This document shows positions 46,301-59,840 of a stretch of 61,289 bases of DNA, piece by piece; the first letter of the stretch is position 1; each line of letters begins with the position of its first letter. Position numbers and translations under genes: made by a program. The DNA is from Chromera velia (taxonomy: Eukaryota; Sar; Chromeraceae): contig JAHBMJ010000521.1 in assembly GCA_018398765.1 (NCBI GenBank), positions 45,807 through 107,095 on the forward strand. Reading direction: 5' to 3'. The notes below the pieces were generated by a model. The model had not been told where the DNA came from. It did not search any database and saw only the letters and a program-made list of their open reading frames with translations.

Positions 46301-46766
46301 GGGGGCACTCGAGAAGTGTGAGTCCATTCATCGACAGTGATTGATTGAGTGAGAGTTTGCGGGTCACATTGTCGCGTAGATATTCGATGATGAGCGCCTA
46401 CCTCAATTTCGCTTGTGGAATCGAGAAATGGTGTCCGCAGGCGCTGATGGAGCATCCAATCTCTTCTTGCATTTCACTTCTTTTCTCTTCGTCTCTCTTC
46501 CTTCTCTGTCTGTCTGCAGGGCGAGAGGCGACGCCCTGGTGGATCCCTCGGGTGCTGCGGCTGTGGCTCTGCAGCTCTCTGGGGAGGCCTCTCTGTCTGT
46601 GTCGAAGTCCTCCTCTTCCTCTTCTTCTACTGCAGCTGCTGCTGGGAGTGGAACTAGGGGGTCGAGTGGGGAAGACGGGAGACAGGGGAATACTGGGGGG
46701 GGAGGGGCATCTGCACGGGCGTTGCGTCTCCCGAGGCTCTATCTCTGTCTGCCAAAAGTTCTATAG
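36692..46766 (+). CDS. UFD1-family protein with zinc fingers and C-terminal AZUL-like domain
   Basis: Nineteen exons with unbroken phase: 36692-36890, 37242-37429, 37673-37915, 38399-38483, 38673-38731, 39104-39205, 39736-39783, 40211-40387, 40887-41013, 41334-41422, 41655-42176, 42549-42667, 42935-42991, 43762-43846, 44269-44379, 44854-44919, 45355-45719, 45981-46055, 46520-46766; about 987 residues. The N-terminal charged helix begins MDLDFDKAAKKL. The UFD1 double-psi barrel follows (RIILPPSVLAAL, THAGVLEFIAEE, TVVLPLHVLQAL). Exons 11-16 encode Cys/His pairs like plant PRLI-interacting factor K (CGFCGQSVPAASLQMHELHC, CKVCGVVL, CEVCGEGLH, CPDCG, CRFCG, CSICGRAVMLK, CPLCG). Exons 17-19 end in an AZUL-like segment (FKKYFSQLVNGCGSSVCENY, then CC, then DPSGAAAVALQL). 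UFD1 proteins are Cdc48/p97 ubiquitin cofactors. In UBE3A, AZUL binds the proteasome. Confidence 0.8.
38488..38538 (+). repeat. (TG)n(AG)n microsatellite after a donor
   Basis: TG then AG repeats begin a few bases after the donor at 38484 of the UFD1-family gene. Confidence 0.9.
42181..42318 (+). repeat. 53-54 bp tandem repeat directly at a 5' splice site
   Basis: Two full units and a partial third start at 42181, 42235 and 42288, each beginning GTTGGTCCTTTGG and so resembling the donor region just upstream (donor GTTAGT at 42177). Each carries an A-rich run. Confidence 0.9.
43334..43652 (+). repeat. (TC)n microsatellite blocks
   Basis: Long TC runs with TTTC and CGCTC interruptions in the intron between UFD1-family exons 13 and 14. 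Confidence 0.95.
46279..46289. other. Assembly gap (11 N)
   Basis: Eleven N between a TG/G-rich stretch and a G homopolymer, inside the last intron of the UFD1-family gene. Confidence 1.
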
Positions 46767-48472
46767 TCTTGTCGTTAGAAGATTTTTGAAGGCTTCCTTT
46801 CTTTCTGCCTCGATCGATCAAGCGCAGGCCTCATGCAATACTACACGCAGCAGTAGACAGTCAGCTGAATCAACCGCTAGCTCCTAATCTCTATACGAAT
46901 GATCACTAAAACATTGACCTTCACGAGGTACACACGGCCACAGTTTTTGTAAAAAAAATCTGCATGTAAAATTATTAAAAGCCTATAGCCGATCGAGCAC
47001 CTGTAACTAAATCTAGAACTAAACATGAATGTACTACATATTGAATCTATGACTATGACGATGACGCGCTATTGTTATTCATATGTAGAGCTAACTCGAT
47101 ACTTCTAACGTTAGACAGGGAAAAGTTGTCATTTTCTGGGATGTCACGCTGGTACGCTACTTTAATCAAAACTTTAGAATATCAATTAAAAGCTTTAATC
47201 TTTCGAGAAACATGTTTCCTCTGATATGAAAGCTGCCAGCTAGGCTGCTGGCTCTCAGTTGAGGGTCTTTGATTCAACTCACTTTACTGGGTAGCGGTGC
47301 TCTCTTCTACCCTCTTCCACAGACAACTTGATCTAAAATTTTTTCTATTTCATACCCCAACACCATACCGCCCCTCACTTTTCTTCCTGCATTAGCTGAA
47401 AAAATGCAAAAAATAATAAAAAACAAGTTGAACGAACACTTAAATTAAATGTTTGAGGTCTAGTTTGAAGTTCTTTTTGGTACATGTGGTATATAATTTT
47501 ATATATTTTTGTCAATTTGCTAGTCAATTTCATAGTTCAAGTGACGGTTGACCTTAATTATATAATTTATATTAAGGTATTTTCTGATTGTGCTAGTAGT
47601 TGCCCCAAACACCTATACTCTAGCACTTACCGAATCTAACCTGAATCTAGACTTGAATAATGATACACTTTACACAAAAAACTTTCTAGAGGGCCGGGGA
47701 ATGCATTTTAAGATCTGTTCCTAGCATGTCCGCCTTACTTTCTAGCTTACTTTGGTCCTTCCATTCCTTTACGCAACACTGCAACACATTTGGCTACATT
47801 GCAACTCTTTATACAGTTGAAACGATATTATGTATTATAGATTGTGCAACAATCTGAATAACAACAATGAATTGAAACAGTGTTAAATTGTTAGCGAGGA
47901 GCCTGCGATAAGCAGGCTCAATTGCAGCAAGCAAGGTGGCAAGCCGAGACACACGTCTGTATGCAAGCAAAACGTAACATGCTGGAGCCTGGAGAGAAGA
48001 TTGGAGAGAGAAAAGCCCCTCCGGCCTTCGTGCATATAGTTTGTCTTGCTAAAATGATGACGCCCTCATTTTCTGCCGTCAGTCTCGGGATTTAGCTAAT
48101 CAATCAAATAATCAAATCGGGTCTCCACTCGAATCCCCCCATCCTTCTCGCAGCTTTCAGCGATTCTCTCTAGAGGAGAACCGACTCGATCCAGTGGGTG
48201 ACTGCTACAACTCACATCACACGTCCTGAAAAATGTAAACAATTAAAAAGAAAAAAGAAATGGCGGGCACACGGTCTAGCTGACAAAATGACATACGCAG
48301 GGAACGCGCACTGCATGTCACATCTGGACCGCCGCCTACGCTTAATTCCCTTAATCGCTCTCTTTCCCTCAATCTTTCCATTGCTGCAGTCACACAAAGC
48401 ATCCAGACGTGTACATTGAAAACGCTTGCACGCAGAAATGGTCGACGGCCGTTTCCGGATATTTTTCCTTCT

Positions 48473-48507
<35 letters not shown>

Positions 48508-49531
48508 TTTGGTGTCTGCGCTTGCATTTAGAAATACGACGAGAAGAAAACGTTCTTTTCACCGTGTGGGGCTGGAGAGCAGTCATGCATGTGGCCACTC
48601 ATTGTGCATGCCTGGCTGTTTCCAGATCGAGGCTCCATTCAAGAACGGCAAGACAAAGAACTAGTCGACAGACAAAGAGAGGACAGAGAAGCAGCAAGAA
48701 AGATAGACAGATCAACTGACGCTCCCGTCAAAGTGCTTACTAGACCGAAGACGCCCTTCTAGCTGTCTACCTCCCTCCCTGCTTCCCACTCTCTCTATCT
48801 ATCTATCTCTTCCTCTATCGCTTTTCCTCTCTGTGTCCCCCTTTTTTTCGCCTGTAGACAGCACAGCTGCTTTTGGTGCACAATATGACGTTGTACTCTG
48901 TTCGTGACACTCGAGCGCATTCCTCCAGATCCATCGAATACATGCATCCCTCCATCCATCCATCCAGGCAAGGGGGCAGTTGAGTGATCGAGACGCGACT
49001 GTGGGTGCTTCCTTAGGCCCGCCTCCAGTCCGACTCCTCTTCCGTTCGTCCGAAAGCTCACTCACCCGTTCGCCCACCTCTCAACCAATCATCCATTTAC
49101 GCATCCATTCAATCATGTATGCGGTGCATCCATGACCTTTCATGAATTCATTCATCGATCCACTTAATTGACAAATCATCCATGCATTTCTCTACATTCA
49201 CTTGTAATTTCTTTCCCTTACATGCAGTCAGTCACGCGCCTCTTTGTGTGCAGGCATCCATCGAGAATCAGACTGTACAGCTGCAGCTGAATACTCCTCC
49301 CTATCTCTCGCATTCGCCCCCACTTGCCAGCTTTTTGACAGGCGACGGTCCAAGCAAAGACAAGAAAAAGGACAAGAAAAAGGAAAATGACGGGAAGGAA
49401 GTGGCGCTTTCACAAAATGTCTCTCGTCCCTTGTGAAAAGACAAGAGTGAGAAAAATAAAAAGCATTCCTGACGTTTGGATAAGCCATCAGCAAGTATCT
49501 TTCAGAATCAAACTATCATCAATTTCTTTGA

Positions 49532-49570
<39 letters not shown>

Positions 49571-50146
49571 CGCTCCCTCTCTCTCTCTCTCGCTCTTAGC
49601 AATTTCAAGAGGGATTCAAATCGAAGAAAAAGGGACGACGCACTTGCGTCTTCTCTAATTACTCGTAAGGCAAAGGCACTAGCTCCTTTCAAGTGGACCC
49701 CCTTCTCTTCTCGCTCCTTCCTTTGGACTGAGGCGCCTCTCAGTCCATCCAACCGGCTTGAAGCACTAAGCTCCCCTTCATGCCTCACGGAAGCATCATG
49801 GGAGGTGCCATCATGGCAGGTCCGAGGCGGGGGGCTTCCTCTCCTCCCAGCACGGTGCTGCATTCATCAATCAGATCCATTCAATCAGATGCACACATGC
49901 AGTCCCAGGGAACGAGCACGGATGGTTGAATAGAAATGCGATCTCTGGCACAAAGAAAGACCCACGGATTCTCACACACTCAGAAGTTGCAAACGGACAG
50001 TCAACAAGAAAGCGCACACAAAAGCCAGACACAGGACAGTGTCACCCACCCACACACACACACATGCACCCATATAGACGCAGAAACAAACATACAGACA
50101 GACAGACACGTAAACAGCAGGCACACACATGCATACGCGCGCACAG

Positions 50147-50182
<36 letters not shown>

Positions 50183-50360
50183 GAACGCACGCACACACGC
50201 GCACACGCGCCTATGCGCACAAAGAAAAGCATTCGACCCATGAAAAGTTATCAGAGAAGACACCCCCGCAAGACCAAGCAAAGAGGTCCATGTGACCTCA
50301 TTCGGTCTCATCATTCTTCCCTTCTCATTCCCTCTGATTCTTCCCTCACCCCCTGTATCC
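46767..50360. other. Convergent intergenic region with AT-rich island and microsatellites
   Basis: 46870-47900 is AT-rich with the same CTAG/TAGT character as other islands. 47900-50360 has more balanced composition, with TC runs (48471-48494, 49533-49566) and an AC run (50150-50178). One possible coding exon (49255-49436) is listed separately. No RNA gene is seen. Confidence 0.5.
49255..49436 (+). CDS. Possible terminal exon of an unrecognised gene
   Basis: After a TGCAG acceptor (49250-49254) an open frame reads ASIENQTVQLQLNTPPYL, then a Ser/Pro stretch, then a Lys/Asp-rich tail (SKDKKKDKKKENDGKE), and stops at TGA 49436. Composition looks protein-like, but no convincing upstream exon was found between 46767 and 49254. 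It may be a chance frame. Confidence 0.25.
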
Positions 50361-51031
50361 TCACGTTGTGACAGAGAGCGGCAGCAGTCCTGCATTTTTG
50401 TTCTGCACCATTTTTGAGAAAACATCTGCGAAGTCAGACAGCCAGGCGGCGTTGTTGCGGGCGTACTCTCTCACGATGTCTCCAGTGCCTGAGTCCGAAC
50501 AATCCTGCAAAGAAGACAGACAGCACAAAAGAAAGAGAGGTATCCACCCCACTTGCACCACACGAGATGAATTAAGAGAATGGTCGAACAAGGCAAGAAA
50601 GATCCTTCTCTGCCTGAGTCTGCAGATCTCTTCTGCTCTCCTGTCCCATGTATCTGTTTTCTTTCTGGACTGCAGAATCTAAAACAGAATTCACTAATCG
50701 TTGCATGCTTTTGAGAAGCGCATCTTTAAAAAGTGCGTCTGAAGACAGCCACGCTGAACGACCGCTGGGGCTCGTGACTCCCCTTTCTCCTCCCCAGCTT
50801 ACAAAAAGAATTAAGAAGAAGAACGACTCACTCACATTTGAATCTCTCGGGCAAGTCAGGGACCTCCCGTCAGTCACCATCGTGAAGTCCTTCAGAAGAG
50901 CCATGTCCTGCATGCAATCAAGCAATGAATTTGTTTTCTTTCATACAGAATTCTTATGAAAATAAATGCAGGAAGGCCATGTCCGGCAATCAAGCAGATA
51001 ACCACAGGAGTGGAGAGGAAGGGAGATGGGG

Positions 51032-51062
<31 letters not shown>

Positions 51063-51429
51063 GAGAGAGTGGATTGTAGGTCAAGAGTCATCCTGTATAT
51101 GGAGGACGCCCTGAGTAAAAGTGATGAATGTTCTAACCTTTGACTAGCTCTTTTGCAGCCAAAGTGACTCTACTTTTACGCAGAGGTTGAAAAACAATTG
51201 CAGCAACGAAGCACAAATGGATTGCCAAAAAGAGGATTCAAGATGACTCCTCAGTCTGCTAGGGCTGGTAGAAAAAGGACACTGTGCTTGTCTGTAGCAC
51301 AGAAAGTGCCATTCATGCAGAAAGAACAGAAGAAGGTCTCGCCCCGTCTTGCTTGCTGTGCATTTCGACGTACCGCGTTAAGCATCAGACCCAGGCTGTT
51401 GTTGCGTCCCCATTTCCACTGCCATTTGC

Positions 51430-51477
<48 letters not shown>

Positions 51478-52762
51478 GTATATGCAATAGAGAGAGAGAG
51501 AGAGAGAGTTCTCGCACGTGCAAAATTCACAGTGCAATTCAAAGTCTCTGCTCGAATTGCATTTCACCTGCGAGGATCAACAAACAGCCAGACTGACAGC
51601 AGCGAAAAAATGACCAAAGTGGAAAGAAGAACTGAGACAAACGGCACGAAACATAACTCCCCCTCAAACGCGCAACAGAGAGAGAGACCAACGCAAGAAC
51701 GAACCAACCTGCTGGGCTGACATCCTGTCTCCATCTCTCGTTGGCCATGTCTCTGCACCCATGTATGCATACAGAGATTCATTTGCATGATCAAAGAGAA
51801 AATGCGTGCGAGGAGATGCCTAAAGACTCGTACATAAAGTACCCCCACATCGACTCATGAAGATAACGAGAAACTTCATTTCTTTTCCCTCCACCTCTCT
51901 CCCTCCCCCCCTCACCACACACACACACACACACAACCTACCTACCTGTAGAACTCATTATCCAGTCGGTCCTCGTCTTCCGCCCGATCCACCCACCCCC
52001 CATTATACCCGCTGTTCTGGATGTTGGCTCTGCATTATGCAGATATATAGATCGAATTAACAGAAACAGTGGTCAACTTGTATCATTTTGGTCTTTCTTT
52101 CGTGGGTTGAGTACTGCTGTTACTGACATGCAGGTGGGTAGGGAGATACACGAGGGTATGAGGTGGGGTGAAGGAGAACGGAAACTTTCTCCGCGGGCAC
52201 GACGACGCAGCAGCAACGAAAGTGCACATAGGAAGATTCCCCCGACAGACAAACGATCAGCTCCAGAGGTTGGTACAGGTGATGCTGACACACAGACATC
52301 TTATCAAGCGCTCTGCAATGTGCAGCCTTTCTGATGCAATCCGTCACTTAATCCCTGCCTTCTTGTCATGCTTGCCTGGCAGTCACAGTTCTCTAGACAC
52401 TGACCTTCCGAGCGTGTGTGCTCCCATGATAGCCACCGATTCTCGCTCTGTGAAACCGAATTCATTCGCAAAGAAGGACACCACTCCGGAGCTCTGCAGA
52501 CATTCATTTGCGTGGATTCTTTCTTCATCTGTGCACCTGCCCAGTCGTTTATGTACTTCTTAACATGTATGTACAATTGCATTCACCCACGCACACACTG
52601 AAACAAAAAGCGTAGACCGCACCTTGTGTCCATCTTTGACATGAATGAATGAATGGTCGAGTCTGGAGAGGGTCTCTGATGGAGAACTTACGGACATCTC
52701 GCGTGTTTGACATGTGCAGTCTGGAAGGGGAAGTCACTGTCTGACTCGCACAGAGCCAAGAC

Positions 52763-52811
<49 letters not shown>

Positions 52812-52817
52812 CAGAGA

Positions 52818-52887
<70 letters not shown>

Positions 52888-52897
52888 AAAAAAAAAA

Positions 52898-52929
<32 letters not shown>

Positions 52930-53482
52930 GAAAGAGAAAGAGAAAGAGAAAGAGAAAGAAAGAGAAAAAGAAAGAAAGAGAAAAAGAAAGAAAGAAAGAA
53001 AGGACACGAAAAACGAAAGAAAACCAGATTAAAATGAATGCCGCCTGCAGGACTGACGTCCATATTTGCAGAAGGCATCCCGTCGATGCTGGAGGTTGAG
53101 GGACTCTCCGGACAGTCGACGCGGCCGGTCAGAAAAGGGATCGTGACAGTCGAACCTGCACCCGTTACTCGATCATTCATACATTTTTGTTTTCATTTAG
53201 TTATTCATTCGTGTCTCTCGATCATCATTTGACATGAACGTCCTGACATGACACACTGCATCTGAAGAGAAAGACAGACAGACAGCTATGCCGAAATACA
53301 GGTAGAAAGCCAAACCAATTCTCCTACCACACTCTTTTGAACACAATATTGGGCTCCGTGGAGTTTTACTTTGCCGCCTTCTTTTCTTCTGTATATGTGA
53401 AAGTCCTACGGAGGTGACGCCAAATGGACACACAGACAAGCACACAAATTGGTGCAACGACAGCGCGAAGAGAGAGAGAAAG

Positions 53483-53552
<70 letters not shown>

Positions 53553-54165
53553 GGGGGGGAGAGAACTAACAAAAGACGAAAAAACACACCTGCAAGAAGC
53601 GCTGCGTATTCCACCGCCACCTTCCCTGCATCCATCCATCCATCCATCCATGCGTATACAGAGTTAGACACTGGCAGACTTTGTTTCTTTGGCTATTTTG
53701 GGGCAGCAAAACTAGCTGCATTGCACAAATTAAAGGAGGAGACATGCAACAAAAAAGGGACTTTGGGGAACAAAAAAGGTTGAGTCAGACCGAGCTGGGC
53801 TTCAAAAAAACTGATCCATGTGTGCACCACTAAGCGTTTGACAAAAATAAGGTATTGGATAGCGAGACAAACAATTAAATGAAGAAGCAGAGCAACGAAG
53901 CAAAGAAAGAAAGAAACGACCACACCCACCCAATTAAAATAAAAAGGCCCACACCGACCAGCGAGAGCCCACAAGTCTGCTCGAGATACACCCTGCATTG
54001 GCAGACCTCGGGTGATGTAGATCATCTCCAGCACGTCTCGGGGGGGGGCCAGACCTGCAGCTAGGCAGAGAAGAGGGGAGGATGTGGAGGTATGTACGCA
54101 GAGCTAGACTCACATGTGCGCATGTTGGCTGGCGTACAAGCGGTAGAACCGATTCTTCTGTTGGC

Positions 54166-54201
<36 letters not shown>

Positions 54202-54205
54202 TCCC

Positions 54206-54243
<38 letters not shown>

Positions 54244-55395
54244 GAAGAAAGGAAGGAGGGGCAAAATACGACATACAACCTTTTTGGAAAACTGCTATGA
54301 GTCCCTGGTGCCTCGATCAAGAAAATCCATGCCTGATTTGCTTTAATTTGAACCAAGCTGTGAGCACCTACCGGCGTTGTCGGGATCATCTAGGTTCACA
54401 CAGCCGTCGCAGCCGCCCACACAATCGTGGAAGGACAGACGAACGAGCTGAGGAATGAGACGACGTGTGTCTGCACCCGGGCGGGGCGAGGGCACAGGAG
54501 AGGGCACAGGTGGGCCCGTTGTTGTGGTTGTGGTGGTGGTGCTGGGGGTAGTGGTGGTAGAGGTGGTGGTAGTAGTAGTTGTGGTGCTGGAGGGTGTGAT
54601 TGTTGGGGAAGAGGGTGTGGTGGTGGTAGTGGTCGTCGTCGTGGTAGTAGTGGTGGTTGTCGTGGTTGCTGGGGGTAAAGTGGTGGTTGGGGTTGTGGTG
54701 GTTGTTGTAGTGGTTGTGGTGGAAGATCGGTCCCTGTCTCTGTCACGGTCACGGTCGCGGTCGCGGTCACGATCTCTATCGCGGTCTCTGTCTCTGTCTC
54801 CTCGTCCGCCTCCTCCTCCTCTTCGCAGCATCCTTCTGCTCTCTGCAGAGTCCTCTATTGCTCTCTGAATGTCTGCAGGCAGATAGTGGAAGGAAGAAAT
54901 GGTCAAGACACGTACATCAATCAATCACATATATCATATCAATATATATTTGCATCAAGGAGGCATCACAAAGCATGAACAGCAATTTTCGTTGATGGGC
55001 ACGCGTGGACGGTCAAGGTGTGCCTTCTCACCACGCCAAAGCACAACGGGGTCTCAAGTAAAAGGGCACATGCCGCAGGAGCGTTACTGGTCATGGTTTT
55101 GAATTCTTGCGTGAGTGACTACAATGCAACAGTATACGACAGGGTAGAAGCGTTGCGCAACAGTTTACTGCAGTTCTGTACATTCACCCAACGAGTTCAA
55201 GCAGACACATGATACTGCAACTCAGTCCATTTTGTCATAATTTCACACTTCATAAGAATGTCTCACAAATGGTGGAGCATATATATACATACACTGACCG
55301 CCAATGCAGAGGTTAGCAAGGTCAGTCGTCCATCCAGCAGAAGCGCAGTTAAGCGCAGCCGCAGAAACCAGAAGACAGAGCAGGCGTCGGACCAT
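50361..55395 (-). CDS. Secreted plant/fungal-type heme peroxidase with repetitive linker
   Basis: Ten minus-strand exons with matching phases: 55395-55299, 54872-54372, 54054-53959, 53155-53058, 52493-52405, 52029-51946, 51752-51709, 51429-51374, 50907-50836 and 50504-50361; about 426 residues. ATG 55395 begins a signal peptide (RRLLCLLVSAAALNCASA). Exon 2 encodes about 12 Asp-Arg pairs and then a roughly 70-residue Thr-rich stretch. The catalytic domain follows. The distal site is LVRLSFHDCVGGCDGC, a family-typical SRADLWALAG is in exon 3, IPFLTGRVDC is in exon 4, and the proximal heme ligand motif is AIMGAHTLGR in exon 5. NSGYNGGW, LDNEFY and LMLNADMALLKD follow downstream. The superfamily reduces H2O2 while oxidising a donor. 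The distal motif is closer to class II/III than to ascorbate peroxidase. Export or a cell-surface site is inferred from the leader and Thr-rich linker. Confidence 0.85.
51431..51508 (+). repeat. (AC)n(AT)n...(AG)n microsatellite at an acceptor
   Basis: On the gene strand this reads CT, then TA, then GT repeats ending at the acceptor of peroxidase exon 8. Confidence 0.95.
52759..53010 (+). repeat. (GAAA)n/(GA)n microsatellite in peroxidase intron
   Basis: About 250 bp of GAAA, GAGA and GAAAGA units in the intron between exons 4 and 5. It is pyrimidine-rich on the transcript strand. Confidence 0.95.
53470..53560 (+). repeat. (GA)n(GAAA)n microsatellite
   Basis: Simple repeat in the intron between peroxidase exons 3 and 4. 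Confidence 0.95.
54167..54258 (+). repeat. (GAAA)n microsatellite
   Basis: Two GAAA blocks in the intron between peroxidase exons 2 and 3. Confidence 0.95.
54505..54810 (-). repeat. Coding repeat: Asp-Arg and Thr-rich tracts
   Basis: Within peroxidase exon 2. A hexanucleotide-like repeat encodes alternating Asp-Arg (about 54800-54730) and is followed by ACC/ACA/ACT codons for Thr with scattered Pro and Ser (about 54728-54505). Confidence 0.9.
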
Positions 55396-57732
<2,337 letters not shown>

Positions 57733-58500
57733 CTAGCCCTTTTTATCAGATTTCAAAACTAATGCCACATTCATGTATTTCTCATTGTTTTCATAATTCA
57801 TGTCTAGATTCATGTCAGCAGTAAATTATTACATAAAAAATGTAAAAAGAAAAGCTAAGACAACTTGAAGAGTTACTTGTTTGAAGCGAGGTTAAATTAA
57901 AGAAATTTTAAAATTCTAATTTGTTTACAATTATTATGTTTTATCATGCGAGGAAAATGTATCAAAAATAATTTATATTAAATTATATAAAACCTCGGCC
58001 CCCGGGGGGTTTAAACCCGGAACATCAATGCTATAGTATGGTATAATAGCAGCTATTACTACTATATATTTTAAATATTTTTTTCAGTATTCAAGTTTTT
58101 CCAAACTTTTTCGACTTCCATTTAACTGTCACTGGCAGTGCATGGGTGATATCGTGAATCTTATATTCAAGTGTCGTATACATTTTTCTACATATTTTAA
58201 TTTATGATTCAAATTATTGCACGCTTTTTGAATAGCACGAAGAAAAGATAATAAAACTTTTTAGAAGCTGCTTGACTGGAGGCACGCAATAGTAGTAAGC
58301 GAAGGCTCCCTTCCGAATGTAGCAAACTCGATTCCTATTATTGGAAAGAGAAGTGAGAAGCAAGACAATACCCAACCAGGAGAGAAGGCGGCATCCGGAT
58401 GTCACGGGTTGTGGAACACTTTGAAACATCTCTTAAAGTCGATAGACACGTATCGATCGGCTAACTTTGCTGTGAGGCCAACAGACAGAGGTCGTTTTAC
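57733..58500. other. AT-rich island after a stop codon
   Basis: 57740-58260 is strongly AT-rich. It shares a segment with the island at 32690-33225: AAACCC, one base, GAACATCAAT, and later ATTACTACTATAT. No gene is seen. Confidence 0.6.
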
Positions 58501-58526
58501 ACATAGCCGCCCTGCATATAGATATT

Positions 58527-58544
58527 AAGCACACACACACACAT

Positions 58545-58595
<51 letters not shown>
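58527..58595 (+). repeat. (AC)n microsatellite
   Basis: About 35 AC units with ATAC interruptions. Confidence 0.95.
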
Positions 58596-58600
<5 letters not shown>

Positions 58601-59024
58601 ACAAATACACATACAAACATAAATGGGAGGGAAAAAGAAAGAAAAAGATGGTATATCGTCTTTGTTTTCTCTTCCTTTCTTTCAAAGACAGACTGTATCT
58701 GCTTCTTCTTCCTTTTTTGGGACAAAGAGACAGACTATATCGTCTTTTCTTTTCCTTTTCCTCTTTCTTCCTTCTCTTCTGTTTTTTCCTTTTTTCTTGT
58801 TGGCGCCCTCTCTCAGTGAAAGGGTACCAGAGCTGCAGGCCTTGAGCGTACCCTCTGGCCCTTCCTTACCCAGTGCAGATTTATGCTTTTGCACTTCCAC
58901 ATTCTTTCCATCTAGACGCGCGTTCGTTTCTTTCTTGTCCTTTGGTTTATAAGGTGGCAGCAGCAGTAGCCCTCCCAACTGCCAGCAGCAGTAGCAGCAG
59001 CAACTTTCTATTTTTTTTTTTTCT

Positions 59025-59690
59025 GGGGTTCCCTTCATCGTTTCCTAGCCCCTCTCTTCTTGTTGGATCTCTTCTTTTACCTTTTCTTCTGGAGTTCCGT
59101 TCATTATTTCCCAGTCCCTCTCTTTTTGTTGGATCTGTTCTTTTGCCTACTTTTGCCTTTTCTTCTAGGGTTCCCTTTATCGTTTCCCAGCCCCTCTCTT
59201 CTTGTTGGATCTCTTCTTTTGCCTTTTCTTCTGGGGTTCCCTTCATCGTTTCCCAGCCCCTCTCTTCTTGTTGGATCTCTTCTTTTGCCTTTTCTTCTAG
59301 GATTCCCTTCATCGTTTCCCAGCCCCTCTCTTCTTGTTGGATCTCTTCTTTTGCCTTTTCTTCTGGGGTTCCCTTCATCGTTTCCCAGCCCCTCTCTTCT
59401 TGTTGGATCTCTTCTTTTGCTTTTTCTTCTGGGGTTCCCTTCATCGTTTCGCAGCCCCTCTCTTCTTGTTGGATCTCTTCTTTTGCTTTTTTTTTGGGGG
59501 TTCCCTTCATCGTTTCCCAGCCCCTCTCTTCTTGTTAGATCTCTTCTTTTGCTTTTTCTTCTGGGGTTCCCTTCATTGTTTCCCAGCCCCTCTCTTCTTG
59601 TTGGATCTCTTCTTTTGCCTTTTCTTCTGGGGTTCCCTTCATCGTTTCCCAGCTTCTCTCTTCTTGTTGGATCTCTTCTTTTGCCCATGG
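59025..59690 (-). repeat. 66-bp tandem repeat, about ten copies
   Basis: Units of 66 bp vary at a few positions; the first two are irregular. Since 66 is a multiple of three and no stops are present, several frames on both strands stay open. On the minus strand they would encode 22-residue repeats such as EEKAKEEIQQEERGWETMK or KRRDPTRREGLGNDEGNPRR. Whether any frame is translated cannot be decided: no start, splice site or flanking coding exon is evident. Confidence 0.9.
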
Positions 59691-59699
59691 AAAGAATAG

Positions 59700-59756
59700 G
59701 TGTGCATGTGTATACACATGTATGTGTGTATGTGTGTGTATGTATGTGTGTGTGTA

Positions 59757-59825
<69 letters not shown>

Positions 59826-59840
59826 GTGTGTATGTGCATG
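59700..59840 (+). repeat. (TG)n/(TATG)n microsatellite
   Basis: TG repeats with TATG interruptions, directly following the 66-bp array. Confidence 0.95.

Noticed and set aside
52620-52740. Extra peroxidase exon reading TRDVRKFSIRDPLQ
   Set aside because: Exons 4 and 5 join in phase and match the family without it.
54455-54868. Plus-strand Val-rich protein
   Set aside because: It is the antisense of the Thr-rich codons of peroxidase exon 2, whose frame is supported by splicing and catalytic motifs.
59025-59690. Plus-strand hydrophobic protein (LLLPFLLGFPSSFPSPSLLV repeats)
   Set aside because: The same array is open in several frames on both strands because the unit is 66 bp; the frame has no start context, splice sites or flanking coding sequence.
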